A DNA stretch of 61,688 bases, taken from contig CACZFM010000010.1 in NCBI GenBank assembly GCA_902780495.1, positions 1-61,688 on the forward strand, read 5' to 3'. The position numbers and the translations under genes are program-made. The notes beneath the pieces were generated by a model that saw nothing but the letters and a program-made list of their open reading frames with translations, ran no database searches and had not been told where the DNA came from. Shown here piece after piece: positions 26,079-34,425 of the stretch (position 1 is its first letter; every line of letters begins with the position of its first letter). This DNA is from an uncultured Bacteroidales bacterium. Lineage in GTDB: Bacteria > Bacteroidota > Bacteroidia > Bacteroidales > Paludibacteraceae.

Positions 26079-27047
26079 ATGATTGGGATTCTGGATACTT
26101 GGTTTTCTGTCAGTCCTTGGATAGGAGTGGGATTGATTGTGATAGGGTTTGTCGCACTGGTAAAAGGTGCTGACTGTCTCGTGGACGGTGCATCGGCATT
26201 GGCAAGGCGTTTCGGTATCAGCGATTTGGTAATAGGTCTGACTGTCGTTGCTTTCGGAACCTCAATGCCTGAGTTCGTCGTTAATATGGTGTCGGTATCC
26301 GAGGGCTCAACCGACCTTGCTATTACCAATGTATTAGGCTCCAATATCATCAATACATTCGTCATCCTCGGTTTGACGGCGGTGGTGTATCCCGTCGTGT
26401 CACAACGCTCTTCGCGTCTCTGGGATATCCCTGTGGCAACGGCTGCCGGATTGCTTGTTTTGGCGTTTGCATGGACTGGCGGTATCGGACGCTGGGAGGC
26501 GGCGGTGTTACTGCTTGTGTTTGTCATATACATGGTTGTGATATTTCTTCAGAGTAGGAAGCAAGATGTTGAAGATACAGAGGTTGATCCGACCCCTGTC
26601 GGACACGCGTTGCTGCTGATAGGAATCGGTATCTGTGGTCTTGTCATAGGCGGTGAACTGATAGTGAAGAGCGCAGTGCATATCGCTTCCGACCTTGGAG
26701 TGAGCGAAGCCATAATAGGTCTGACCGTTGTGGCATTGGGCACCTCACTGCCGGAATTGGCTACCTCGGTCGTAGCGGCTGTCCGAATGAACAGTGACAT
26801 TGCGCTGGGCAATGTGTTAGGCAGCAATATCTTCAACGTATTCTTTGTGTTGGGTGTGAGTGGCGTCATCCGGACATTGCCTGCTTACGACGGTTTTGTC
26901 GTAGATAGCCTGATGGTAGCATTGGGATGTCTTCTGGTATGGGTATTTGTGCAGACAAATAGCAAAAAGGAAGTCAAACGCTGGGAAGGGGCATTCCTCC
27001 TGATAGTTTACGCAGGATATTTGACGTACCGTCTTATGACTCTGTAG
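26079..27047 (+). CDS. Na+/Ca2+ (cation) antiporter, CaCA family
   Basis: A 322-residue inner-membrane exchanger with ten predicted helices in two inverted halves. Each half carries the alpha-repeat: GTSMPEFVVN ... LGSNIINT and GTSLPELATSV ... LGSNIFNV, with the cation-coordinating Glu and Asn residues intact. It is the YrbG type. A paralogue is encoded at 51379-52350. It probably shares the ychF transcript. The last 14 bases overlap the convergent glycosyltransferase gene. Confidence 0.92.
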   Translation: MIGILDTWFSVSPWIGVGLIVIGFVALVKGADCLVDGASALARRFGISDLVIGLTVVAFGTSMPEFVVNMVSVSEGSTDLAITNVLGSNIINTFVILGLTAVVYPVVSQRSSRLWDIPVATAAGLLVLAFAWTGGIGRWEAAVLLLVFVIYMVVIFLQSRKQDVEDTEVDPTPVGHALLLIGIGICGLVIGGELIVKSAVHIASDLGVSEAIIGLTVVALGTSLPELATSVVAAVRMNSDIALGNVLGSNIFNVFFVLGVSGVIRTLPAYDGFVVDSLMVALGCLLVWVFVQTNSKKEVKRWEGAFLLIVYAGYLTYRLMTL

Positions 27048-27888
27048 AAGAGTCAAATTGGGAAAGGGTGAGTTGGTTTATCATATCCCGTTCCGGATCT
27101 CGGAACCATCCCCACTTGTTGAAATAGCGGTACATATTCTTGATATGCACCCACGTCATCCGTAGGCTTTTGTAAGAGGCTTTTTCGTGTTGGTGTATGA
27201 TAGTTATATCGGGCACATATAATGTGAGCCAGTTACGGTGTATTGTCCGTGTCAGATCAATATCTTCAGGGTACATAAAGTAACGCTCATCGAACAGCCT
27301 TGCTTGTAATACGGCTTCGGTACGCAGAAACATGAAGCAGCCGCTCAGATAGGGTACATTCATTATCTTGTCATATCCGCTCCACCGCATCTCATATTTG
27401 TCGTTGTGTTTTCTTGTCCATCTCTTAGGTAAGAAACGCCTGCCAATCATGTTAAGGGGAGTTGGAAGGAGTTTACACAGATATTGTAGCTCACCGTCAG
27501 GATAGACTACCTTTGGCATTACGATTCCCACGGTGGGGTTTTTGTCCATGAAATGGTGCAGTCTGTCCAGCGCATCCGCAGTGACCCGGATATCGGGGTT
27601 CATCACAAGGTGATACCTTGTCTTGAGCCAGACACTCTCGCGGATAGCGATATTGTTAGCCTTCCCATAACCGAGGTTCTTGCCTTCGCACCAGATGTAT
27701 TTCACTTTCTCAAGCCCTTCTTTCCTCTTGTCGGGCGCATCCGATTGTATGAGGTTGGTCTCGGTTGAGGTAGGGGAATTGTCTACCAAGTAAATATATC
27801 GCACTTGCTCCGCCTTGCCGATTTCCATACAAAGCGGTATCACTTGTTCCCAATCAGGATAATATAGTACGATAGATACGTTCAGCAT
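27034..27888 (-). CDS. Glycosyltransferase family 2
   Basis: A 284-residue GT-A enzyme. It starts VSIVLYYPDWEQV, has the nucleotide-binding VDNSPT, GYGKANNIAI and the metal-binding region VMNPDIRV (DXD-equivalent), and later YPEDIDLTRTIHR. This is the rhamnosyltransferase-like branch. It is the promoter-distal gene of a five-gene surface-polysaccharide operon. Donor and acceptor sugars cannot be read. Confidence 0.88.
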   Translation of the reverse strand: MLNVSIVLYYPDWEQVIPLCMEIGKAEQVRYIYLVDNSPTSTETNLIQSDAPDKRKEGLEKVKYIWCEGKNLGYGKANNIAIRESVWLKTRYHLVMNPDIRVTADALDRLHHFMDKNPTVGIVMPKVVYPDGELQYLCKLLPTPLNMIGRRFLPKRWTRKHNDKYEMRWSGYDKIMNVPYLSGCFMFLRTEAVLQARLFDERYFMYPEDIDLTRTIHRNWLTLYVPDITIIHQHEKASYKSLRMTWVHIKNMYRYFNKWGWFRDPERDMINQLTLSQFDSSTES

Positions 27889-27896
27889 ACGATGGT

Positions 27897-29006
27897 TTAT
27901 CCGTTCAGATGGCGGTGCAAGGCCGTCTCATACTCCTTGATAACAATCTTCTCGTCAAACTTACGCAGAATCAGTTCCCTTCCTTTCTTTCCCATACAGC
28001 GTAACTTTTCGGCAGGCATCTCCAACATTTTCCGCATGGCATCCACAAGGCCTTCAATGCTTCGCTTTTCGCAGAGCAATCCGTTTACGCCGTCTAGCAC
28101 AACATCTTTGCAACCTACGGAATCGGTAGCGATTAGCGGACGTTCCATAGATGCTGCCTCCATCAATGAACGAGGCACGCCTTCCATGTAGTAAGAGGGT
28201 AACACAACGCAGGAACAGCGTTCCAGATAGGGACGTACGTCATTGGTTACTCCCAAGTATTCCACACTTCCATTACGCACCCACGCTTCCATTTCCGCAG
28301 GATGAATAGCGTCAGGGTTCTGGGCATCCAAAGGACCCAGTAACTGCCAGCGCACCTTAGGATATTCTCTCCTTAGCCTTTCCGCTGCCCTGATATAGAG
28401 TTCTACACCCTTGGTGCGTAGCATACGCCCGCAATGGAGGAAGATAAAGGAGTCGTCCGGTTCGCGTGTCGGTAGGAAGAAATCAGTGTTGACACCTTCT
28501 CCGTGAATTACATGGGTACGCTCTTGAGCGACAAGGTTCCACTTTACGAAACAGTCACAGTCATCTTGATTGAGGAACCAGACAGCGTTTGTTTTACGCA
28601 GCGCATGTTTATGCAACCAGCAAGACAGGTAGAACAACCAGTTTCGCTTGATGAATGAATATCCTAAACCTGTGATAACGTCAATATGCTTAATCCCTAA
28701 CGAAGAGGCTGCAATAGAGCCGTATATGATAGGCTTAATGGTATAATGGAAGATAAAATCGAAATGCTCTTGCGTATAGATTTCTTTCAGTTGCGCGAGC
28801 AAACGGATATCGCGAACGGGATTCTGTCCTTTGCAATCCACTTCGATAGGCACAAAGCGGATAGATGTTCCGGCAAGGGGAGTCAACTCGCAGTCCTGCG
28901 GAGTTATCATAACCACCTCGTATTGCCGGCTCAGTTCCTTCATTACTCCCAAACGGAAGTTCATCATTGTCAGAGCACTGTTTCCTACAAATGCTATTTT
29001 ATACAT
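27897..29006 (-). CDS. Glycosyltransferase family 4
   Basis: A 369-residue GT-B enzyme. The N-terminal half opens KIAFVGNSALTMMNFR, as in PglA/CapM-like transferases; the C-terminal half has LPSYYMEGVPRSLMEAASMERPLIATDSVG, the E-x7-E donor-binding motif of family 4. It adds a sugar to a lipid-linked oligosaccharide (inferred from neighbours). It starts 2 bases after the next gene's stop. Confidence 0.9.
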   Translation of the reverse strand: MYKIAFVGNSALTMMNFRLGVMKELSRQYEVVMITPQDCELTPLAGTSIRFVPIEVDCKGQNPVRDIRLLAQLKEIYTQEHFDFIFHYTIKPIIYGSIAASSLGIKHIDVITGLGYSFIKRNWLFYLSCWLHKHALRKTNAVWFLNQDDCDCFVKWNLVAQERTHVIHGEGVNTDFFLPTREPDDSFIFLHCGRMLRTKGVELYIRAAERLRREYPKVRWQLLGPLDAQNPDAIHPAEMEAWVRNGSVEYLGVTNDVRPYLERCSCVVLPSYYMEGVPRSLMEAASMERPLIATDSVGCKDVVLDGVNGLLCEKRSIEGLVDAMRKMLEMPAEKLRCMGKKGRELILRKFDEKIVIKEYETALHRHLNG

Positions 29007-29008
29007 AA

Positions 29009-30121
29009 TTAAATCAGTATATCATTCAATAGATTGTTTATCTCATCGGCTGTTTTCTGCCAGCTGAACAGTTCCAACCGCTTGTTGCCGCGTTGTATCC
29101 ACTCTACCTCTTCTTCCGAATTCATATTCAATGCCCGTATCATAGCCTGCGCGATTTGTTCGGGATTTGTCGGCTCAAAATAAATACCGGCATCCCCTGC
29201 TACTTCCGGAAGTGAAGAGGTGTTGCTTACTAACAGAGGCTTATGGAAATAGAATGCCTCCAAAGCCGGTATGCCGAATCCTTCGCACAGAGAAGGGAAG
29301 ATGATGGCTTTTGCCCGTTTGCAATAGGCATTCAGTTCTGCTTGGGAAAGCCATCCCGTAGTAATCACTTTGCCATGTAATGCCTTGATTTGGGCATGTT
29401 GTCGGGATGTTAACATGCGGTTATCCCCTACAATAACCAATCCTTTCCCATTGGGTATCCTGTCGCCGGCAAGTTCCATTGCATTAAGGAGTCCGTGCAT
29501 ATTCTTATGCCCGCGCGAACTGCCGATATACAGAATGTAATCACTAAGGGGAATGTTTATTTGCTTGTCCGGTTGCGGCGCATTGAGATGCTCCCACCCT
29601 TCGTATATCACATTTATTTTTTGCCGATCAGTATAGGGATGGAAACGCAAAATTTCCTGCTCTGTAAAGCGGCTGACAGCAATAACTTTGCTTGCCTGTT
29701 TCAAGCCCTTTGCTACATTGCGGTGCAACCACCAGCGTTTGAATGCCGCCCATCGGCCAAGCTGTTCCGGATAGCGTTCGTAGATAATATCATGTACTAC
29801 ATACAGGGAAGGAATGGTCAGGGCAACAGGATACTGGTTGCTGGGAATGAAAGCCGCATCAAATGCGGGTTGTGTCCGTAACCAATTGCGGAACTGCCAC
29901 TCTCTTTTCGGCCCGATAGGCGCAATGCGAGCGGTTTGCACATCCAAGCCTTGCTTGCGCCACAACGAAAGGTATTCTTCCGGACATTCTCCCGGCCGTA
30001 TGACAATATGATATTGCCGGTCAGTGCATAGCGGCAAGCGACTTACCACATTGAGAATGTATTGCGACAAGCCATCCATCCGCAACGATATGGTTGTTCC
30101 GTCTATAAGAATATGTTTCAT
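29009..30121 (-). CDS. Glycosyltransferase family 4
   Basis: A 370-residue GT-B enzyme starting MKHILIDGTTISLRMDGLSQY. The C-terminal donor motif is FPSLCEGFGIPALEAFYFHKPLLVS, preceded by YIGSSRGHKN. ATG 30121 overlaps the stop of the upstream GT2 gene by 4 bases, which favours it over a start 6 codons earlier. A mannosyl- or similar hexosyltransferase is likely but not shown. Confidence 0.9.
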   Translation of the reverse strand: MKHILIDGTTISLRMDGLSQYILNVVSRLPLCTDRQYHIVIRPGECPEEYLSLWRKQGLDVQTARIAPIGPKREWQFRNWLRTQPAFDAAFIPSNQYPVALTIPSLYVVHDIIYERYPEQLGRWAAFKRWWLHRNVAKGLKQASKVIAVSRFTEQEILRFHPYTDRQKINVIYEGWEHLNAPQPDKQINIPLSDYILYIGSSRGHKNMHGLLNAMELAGDRIPNGKGLVIVGDNRMLTSRQHAQIKALHGKVITTGWLSQAELNAYCKRAKAIIFPSLCEGFGIPALEAFYFHKPLLVSNTSSLPEVAGDAGIYFEPTNPEQIAQAMIRALNMNSEEEVEWIQRGNKRLELFSWQKTADEINNLLNDILI

Positions 30122-31026
30122 ATATATCGCCGTATGCACAATTTAATCCATAATAAATATTCCGATCCCAAAAGCGTGAAGTGAGCCTGCCGTATCGTTC
30201 GGAGGCGTTTCCTCCAAGACTGTTCCGGCAACATAAGGAAGGTCTCGATAAGCTGTCGGTCTTCTGCGTTCAGTTTCTGCTTATATTGCCTGTAGAAAGC
30301 CGCAAGGCCGTCATAATGTTCTCTTGATACAACAGGCACGTGACGGTTCGCCCACATAAGCTGTACCTTTTTTATTCTGCTGCCGGGGGCATGTCCTGTC
30401 ACATTGTTATCATGCTGACGGTAGTACATCAGCGCTTCGTTCAGATACACTACTTTACCCATTGTCAATCCCGCAAGAAGCAGTACGTGATCATGCATGG
30501 CATACGAAGAAAGGGGCGTGCGTAGGATATCCCTCATGGAACTGTTAAAGAGCGCAGAGGCACCCTGTATGCCGGAATTAAGAAAGAGTGTGTCACGCAG
30601 CGAGGTAGGATAGAAAAGGGTATTCCGATGGGCAATGACCCCTTCCGTTTCGCTCCACAATTCGGCATTGGCATATACTACTCCCGCTCCCGTGAAGGAA
30701 GCGTTTGTTCCCGCTTGCAGCATGGTGGCTATTTTATGGTCAAACCATACATCATCCTGATCCGACCACATAACCCATGGTGCATCCGAGTATTGCAATA
30801 TATGGAGGAAGTGTTTTGCGGGGCCGAGATGTTGTATGCCATCTTCAATGAAAACGATACGTTTGTCTTGTTGTGCCCATGCGCGAAGGATATCCTGCGT
30901 GCCATCTGTGGAACCGTCATCGTGTACGATACAACGCCAATCGGCATAGGTTTGGCGGCAGAAAGAGCGGAGTTGCTCTTCCACATACTTTGCCCCATTA
31001 TATGTCGCCATTACGATATCAACCAT
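30118..31026 (-). CDS. Glycosyltransferase family 2 (rhamnosyltransferase-like)
   Basis: A 302-residue GT-A enzyme. VDIVMATYNGAKYVEEQLRS and HDDGSTDGT form the nucleotide site and WSDQDDVW is the metal-binding DXD region with the flanking Trp residues of dTDP-rhamnosyltransferase-like proteins. It overlaps the polymerase gene by 8 bases and the next transferase by 4 bases. Confidence 0.9.
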   Translation of the reverse strand: MVDIVMATYNGAKYVEEQLRSFCRQTYADWRCIVHDDGSTDGTQDILRAWAQQDKRIVFIEDGIQHLGPAKHFLHILQYSDAPWVMWSDQDDVWFDHKIATMLQAGTNASFTGAGVVYANAELWSETEGVIAHRNTLFYPTSLRDTLFLNSGIQGASALFNSSMRDILRTPLSSYAMHDHVLLLAGLTMGKVVYLNEALMYYRQHDNNVTGHAPGSRIKKVQLMWANRHVPVVSREHYDGLAAFYRQYKQKLNAEDRQLIETFLMLPEQSWRKRLRTIRQAHFTLLGSEYLLWIKLCIRRYI

Positions 31027-32221
31027 TCACACTTGATTTAGGCTCAAACACACGGTACTTGCTCATTATGAACGGTATGAGTACAGCGATAAGGTACTGT
31101 ATGTTTTGGGAAAGTACGGAAAAGAAGGTGTCGCCGATAATCTGCATGGGCACTGAACCTATCCAAGCAGCATAGAGCACCAATGCACAGATACTGCCAT
31201 CCTCACTCAAACGGAATATCAGTCCGAACAGTAAGCCAAAGAATATGGCAAACACCCATATACCTGCGATACCATAATCTTTATAAAACGGATAGAGGGC
31301 GGTAAAGGTATTCGAGCCATACCAGGTTTTGTCGATTTGCACGCCTTTGAATTCCAGAATGGGATCTACTACTTTGGTTTTTCCTCCATCCAATTTACTC
31401 TTGACGGCATAGTAAATGCGGAATGTGTTTTCGCCAGGCTGTTCCGCCGAATGCGGTTTCACATTGGTATTGAGATTGGCTATGCTGGTTCCCAAGTATA
31501 TCGCACAAAATTCATTGATGTTATCCATAGAGCGTAACGATCCACGCGCCAATTGCAAGGAAAGCATCAGGCCAATCAATACAGGTACAGCGATAAAGAG
31601 GTGCTTCAGTTTGATAATTCCTTTTTCACTCAGAATAATAGCCGTACTGAGGAAAAGAATCATCATATTCATCTTTCCCAGAGAGATAATGACATAGAAC
31701 AGGTTGATACAGAACAAGACAATAACACGCCATAGGTTGGTTTTGGACAAGACTCGCAGTTCCATGATATAACTTACCATCCAAAATACGACAAAGAATC
31801 CCGTTGTTCGTATTCCTTGTTCGTTTTCCCTCACATTGGCATCGCGCAAGGCAGAGAATGGGTTGCCTCCCGTATGGCGGATAATCATTACAACCGCCCA
31901 TATCATTACCGGCAAGGTAGCAAGGGAGAAATAGTAATACATATCTCTCACAGGCACACTGGGCGTGATGCCTTTGAGCAAAGGATTGAAACGGAATGAC
32001 TGCATCACCCATGTAGCAAGGGTAAAGCCTGTTAGCCAGATGGTGAGTGCTTTGAGCGTGTCAGGGCGAAGCGGATGTGCCCCATGGTCAAGAATGGCGT
32101 ATGCACTAATGGCGACCAACCATGCTCCGGTGAAGAGTACCGCCGGAGCATACCACCTCCGTCTGGCAAAGAGCCAACTGCCAAGGGTAAGCACAATTAG
32201 TATAACAATCAGTGTCGTCAT
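31019..32221 (-). CDS. Oligosaccharide repeat-unit polymerase (Wzy-like) membrane protein
   Basis: A 400-residue polytopic protein with about ten hydrophobic segments and one large loop (about residues 235-300), the layout of O-antigen/capsule polymerases (EpsG/Wzy type). As the first gene of a five-gene operon with four glycosyltransferases, it probably polymerises the lipid-linked repeat made by them. Wzx flippase and priming transferase are absent from the window, so the cluster is partial or those genes lie elsewhere. Confidence 0.8.
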   Translation of the reverse strand: MTTLIVILIVLTLGSWLFARRRWYAPAVLFTGAWLVAISAYAILDHGAHPLRPDTLKALTIWLTGFTLATWVMQSFRFNPLLKGITPSVPVRDMYYYFSLATLPVMIWAVVMIIRHTGGNPFSALRDANVRENEQGIRTTGFFVVFWMVSYIMELRVLSKTNLWRVIVLFCINLFYVIISLGKMNMMILFLSTAIILSEKGIIKLKHLFIAVPVLIGLMLSLQLARGSLRSMDNINEFCAIYLGTSIANLNTNVKPHSAEQPGENTFRIYYAVKSKLDGGKTKVVDPILEFKGVQIDKTWYGSNTFTALYPFYKDYGIAGIWVFAIFFGLLFGLIFRLSEDGSICALVLYAAWIGSVPMQIIGDTFFSVLSQNIQYLIAVLIPFIMSKYRVFEPKSSVNG

Positions 32222-32259
32222 TTCTTATCTTCGCGCTACGTGTGCGCAGTAAGAGCGTG

Positions 32260-32290
32260 CAAAGGTAGTATTTTTTTTCTATATACACAA
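32260..32290 (-). promoter_or_regulatory. Promoter of the polysaccharide operon
   Basis: On the minus strand: TTG (32288-32290), 20 bases, TACCTTTG (32260-32267) then CACGC. The rpsP terminator T-run ends at the -33 box. Confidence 0.82.
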
Positions 32291-32291
32291 C

Positions 32292-32322
32292 AAAAAAGCC
32301 CAAAACTTTTGTTTCGGGCTCT
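32292..32322 (-). terminator. Intrinsic terminator of rpsP
   Basis: On the minus strand AGCCCGAAAC / GTTTTGGGCT with a four-base loop, then TTTTTTG. It lies 22 bases after the rpsP stop. Confidence 0.9.
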
Positions 32323-32344
32323 CTTTTCTTGAATAATTGAGGTT

Positions 32345-32920
32345 TTATGCCTCGGTAGCAGGAGCTTCTTCAGCAGGAGTTTCTTCTCCCTTAGCCTCGG
32401 CTTCAGCAGCGGCAGCTTCTGCTGCGGCTTCCTGTGCTTTGGCAGCGAGTGCGTCTGCTTCAGCTTTACGCTTAGCAGCAACAGCTTCTGCTTTTGCCTT
32501 GTTAGCTTCCACCTCTTGTGCCAAACGTTTCTTGGCGGTTTCTGCTTTCTTGTCAGCCTCAGCCTTAGAGATCTTGCCGTTCTTGGCATCCTTCTCGGCT
32601 TTCCAGGCATTGAAGCGTTTTTGCGCTTCTTCTTCATTGAATGCACCTTTAGCGACACCACCCATGAGGTGCTTCATCAGCATAACACCTTCGGTAGAAA
32701 GGATGTGACGAACTGTGTCGGTGGGCTGTGCACCTACGCCAATCCAGTACATAGCGCGATCGAAGTTAAGATCGATAGCAGCAGGATTGAGATTGGGGTT
32801 GTACGAGCCAAGACGCTCAATGATTTTGCCGTCACGCGGCGAGCGGCTGTCAGCTACTACGATATGGTAGTAAGCGTAGTCCTTGTGACCATGACGAGCC
32901 AAACGAATTTTTGTTGCCAT
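32345..32920 (-). CDS. rpsP: 30S ribosomal protein S16 with long charged tail
   Basis: A 191-residue S16. Residues 1-80 are the conserved fold ([31 protein letters not shown] at the start; [22 protein letters not shown]). The remaining 110 residues are an Ala/Glu/Lys-rich, largely helical tail ending [14 protein letters not shown]. Proteobacterial S16 is about 82 residues; long tails are usual in Bacteroidota. The function of the tail is unknown. It has its own strong promoter and terminator. Confidence 0.96.
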   Translation of the reverse strand: MATKIRLARHGHKDYAYYHIVVADSRSPRDGKIIERLGSYNPNLNPAAIDLNFDRAMYWIGVGAQPTDTVRHILSTEGVMLMKHLMGGVAKGAFNEEEAQKRFNAWKAEKDAKNGKISKAEADKKAETAKKRLAQEVEANKAKAEAVAAKRKAEADALAAKAQEAAAEAAAAEAEAKGEETPAEEAPATEA

Positions 32921-33015
32921 TTTTTGGTTTTTTCTTGTGGACTTTCAACTTCACGAGTTGTCTGTCCGAGTTAATAAATAAGATTATTTACGTGCTTTTT
33001 ACCCGAAAAAGCGTG

Positions 33016-33046
33016 CAAAGGTACTGCTTTTTTTTTGATTGACCAA
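33016..33046 (-). promoter_or_regulatory. rpsP promoter (extended ribosomal type)
   Basis: On the minus strand: TTG (33044-33046) in ATATTTGGTCAATC, 20 bases with an A9 run, TACCTTTG (33016-33023). Near-identical to the rpsO promoter. Confidence 0.88.
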
Positions 33047-33121
33047 ATATTTGTGCAAAAATCTGCAATTTTTTATGGAAATATAAGTAGAATTAGCGTT
33101 CCCTCTGCTTTTCGTCTGCTA

Positions 33122-33192
33122 AATAACCTACTAATAACCCAATAATCACCCAATAATAACCTAATAATAGCCTAATGGTTATACGGGAATTG
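33122..33192 (-). repeat. Five-unit 11-bp array plus 16-bp tail, copy 2
   Basis: Units at 33122, 33133, 33144, 33155 and 33166 match copy 1 unit for unit, followed by the tail 33177-33192. In the direction of rpsP the array ends 75 bases before the -33 box. Together with the promoter it forms a ~185-bp inverted duplicate of 20358-20545. Confidence 0.9.
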
Positions 33193-33252
33193 CTCGCTTT
33201 CGCGAGCGGTTTATAGGTGCAAAGCGCCGTTTATTGCGCTGGCGCGCGGTGT

Positions 33253-33287
33253 ATATAAAAACAAAGGCCGGAGAAATCCGACCTTTG
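33253..33287 (-). terminator. Intrinsic terminator of the duplicated lipoprotein gene
   Basis: On the minus strand AAAGGTCGGA / TCCGGCCTTT around TTTC, then GTTTTTATA. A further GCTCGC/GCGAGC hairpin lies at 33192-33207. Otherwise the 425-base gap 32921-33345 holds only the array and rpsP promoter. Confidence 0.85.
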
Positions 33288-33345
33288 ATAATTGTTTGGA
33301 GTAACGGAACTATTGAGACATTCGTTACCCGTTATTACTATCCAA

Positions 33346-34125
33346 TCACTCTGCCAAAGTAGTGAATGTAGCCGTTTCCACTTCGCCAATAGTAAGATCT
33401 TCGTCTTTTATCTCACTGATAACTACCTTATAAACAGTATTGGGTGTTAAATTCGGCACTTGCTGTTCGCCTTTACCAGACTTGATAATTTGAGCCGTTT
33501 TCAAGAATGCGTAGTTTTGGTACATCGCCTTGTAGGTATTAACCAGAGTTTCTGCAAAAAGTTTCGGGGTAGCATACCCATCCACCTGCTCAGCTTTCGC
33601 CCAAGATACCAGATATTCCATCGTGTTGTCAAAAGGAACCACATTGATAGTGGCTTTGGTGGCAGTGACATCTGTTACCGTGATCGTAAACCAAGGTTCC
33701 GTTGTGAACGTAAACGTTGCTACTTCGCCAATCGTAAGATCTTCGTCTTTTATCTCACTGATAACTACCTTATAAACAGTATTGGGTGTTAAATTCGTCA
33801 TTGGCTGTTCGCCTTTACCAGACTTGATAATTTGAGCCGTTTTCAAGAATGCGTAGTTTTGGTACATCGCCTTGTAGGTATTAACCAGAGTTTCTGCAAA
33901 AGCTTTCGGTGTAGCATACCCATCCACCTGCTCAGCTTTCGCCCAAGATACCAGATATTCCTTCGTGTTGTCAGAAGGCGTCACATTGGCAAGGGCTGCG
34001 GTAGGCATGATATCCGTAACCGTGATAGTGAATTTGGGAGCCGAGGGTTCGTCCTTTTTGTTTTTGCATGATACAGCGCCAAAGAGAACAAGTGCTGCTG
34101 CCAGGATTGAAAAAATTCTTTTCAT
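33346..34125 (-). CDS. Lipoprotein with two near-identical tandem beta domains
   Basis: A 259-residue lipoprotein (FGAVSC, Cys20). After the signal come two ~114-residue copies of one domain, each beginning FTITVTD, containing EYLVSWAKAEQVDGYATPK and NLTPNTVYKVVISEIKDEDL. The beta-strand pattern and NLTPNTVYKVVI resemble fibronectin type III-like surface modules. The protein is probably exposed on the cell surface. I do not recognise the exact family. The leader contains a hairpin terminator and possible leader peptide. Confidence 0.75.
   Translation of the reverse strand: MKRIFSILAAALVLFGAVSCKNKKDEPSAPKFTITVTDIMPTAALANVTPSDNTKEYLVSWAKAEQVDGYATPKAFAETLVNTYKAMYQNYAFLKTAQIIKSGKGEQPMTNLTPNTVYKVVISEIKDEDLTIGEVATFTFTTEPWFTITVTDVTATKATINVVPFDNTMEYLVSWAKAEQVDGYATPKLFAETLVNTYKAMYQNYAFLKTAQIIKSGKGEQQVPNLTPNTVYKVVISEIKDEDLTIGEVETATFTTLAE
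33381..33975. repeat. 342-bp tandem duplication inside lipoprotein gene
   Basis: Copy 1 33381-33633 and copy 2 33723-33975 are offset by exactly 342 bp (114 codons) and differ at only a few positions, so the duplication is recent or is kept uniform by recombination. Confidence 0.9.
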
Positions 34126-34165
34126 TTTGTTTGTTGTTTTTTGGTTAATAATATTGATAAGTTAA

Positions 34166-34203
34166 CATAAAAAAGACAGCACATGGTTAATCCATGCACT
34201 GTC
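34166..34203 (-). terminator. Terminator hairpin in lipoprotein leader
   Basis: On the minus strand GACAGTGCATGG / CCATGTGCTGTC (12 bp, one G-T pair) with a five-base loop, followed by TTTTTTATG. It is upstream of ATG 34125 and downstream of the promoter at 34322, so it must end or attenuate that transcript. Confidence 0.82.
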
Positions 34204-34233
34204 TATGGTATTGCGAATATATAAAGATGCTAT

Positions 34234-34290
34234 TTACCCCCCCATTCGCAGGACGGCAAGAGACTGATTATATGTAGATTGCAGGAGCAT
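34234..34290 (-). CDS. Possible 18-residue leader peptide
   Basis: A short frame from ATG 34290 to TAA 34234, reading MLLQSTYNQSLAVLRMGG, lies between the promoter and the leader terminator. It contains a G7 tract just before its stop (ATGGGGGGGTAA). It could be a leader peptide of an attenuator, or chance. No homology is claimed. Confidence 0.25.
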   Translation of the reverse strand: MLLQSTYNQSLAVLRMGG

Positions 34291-34321
34291 AATGGCTTCT
34301 ATAGTTCTACAAATTCGGGTG

Positions 34322-34352
34322 CAAAGGTACTGCTTTTTTTCGAACTATGCAA
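34322..34352 (-). promoter_or_regulatory. Promoter of the duplicated lipoprotein gene or of a small RNA
   Basis: On the minus strand: TTG (34350-34352), 20 bases with an A7 run, TACCTTTG (34322-34329) then CACCC. Predicted start about 34314, 190 bases before ATG 34125. Confidence 0.8.
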
Positions 34353-34425
34353 ATAAATCCGCATTTTTTGTACGTTTTTTAAGATATTCATAAAGATTGC
34401 CACCTTTTTCCCAAACATTGCTATT

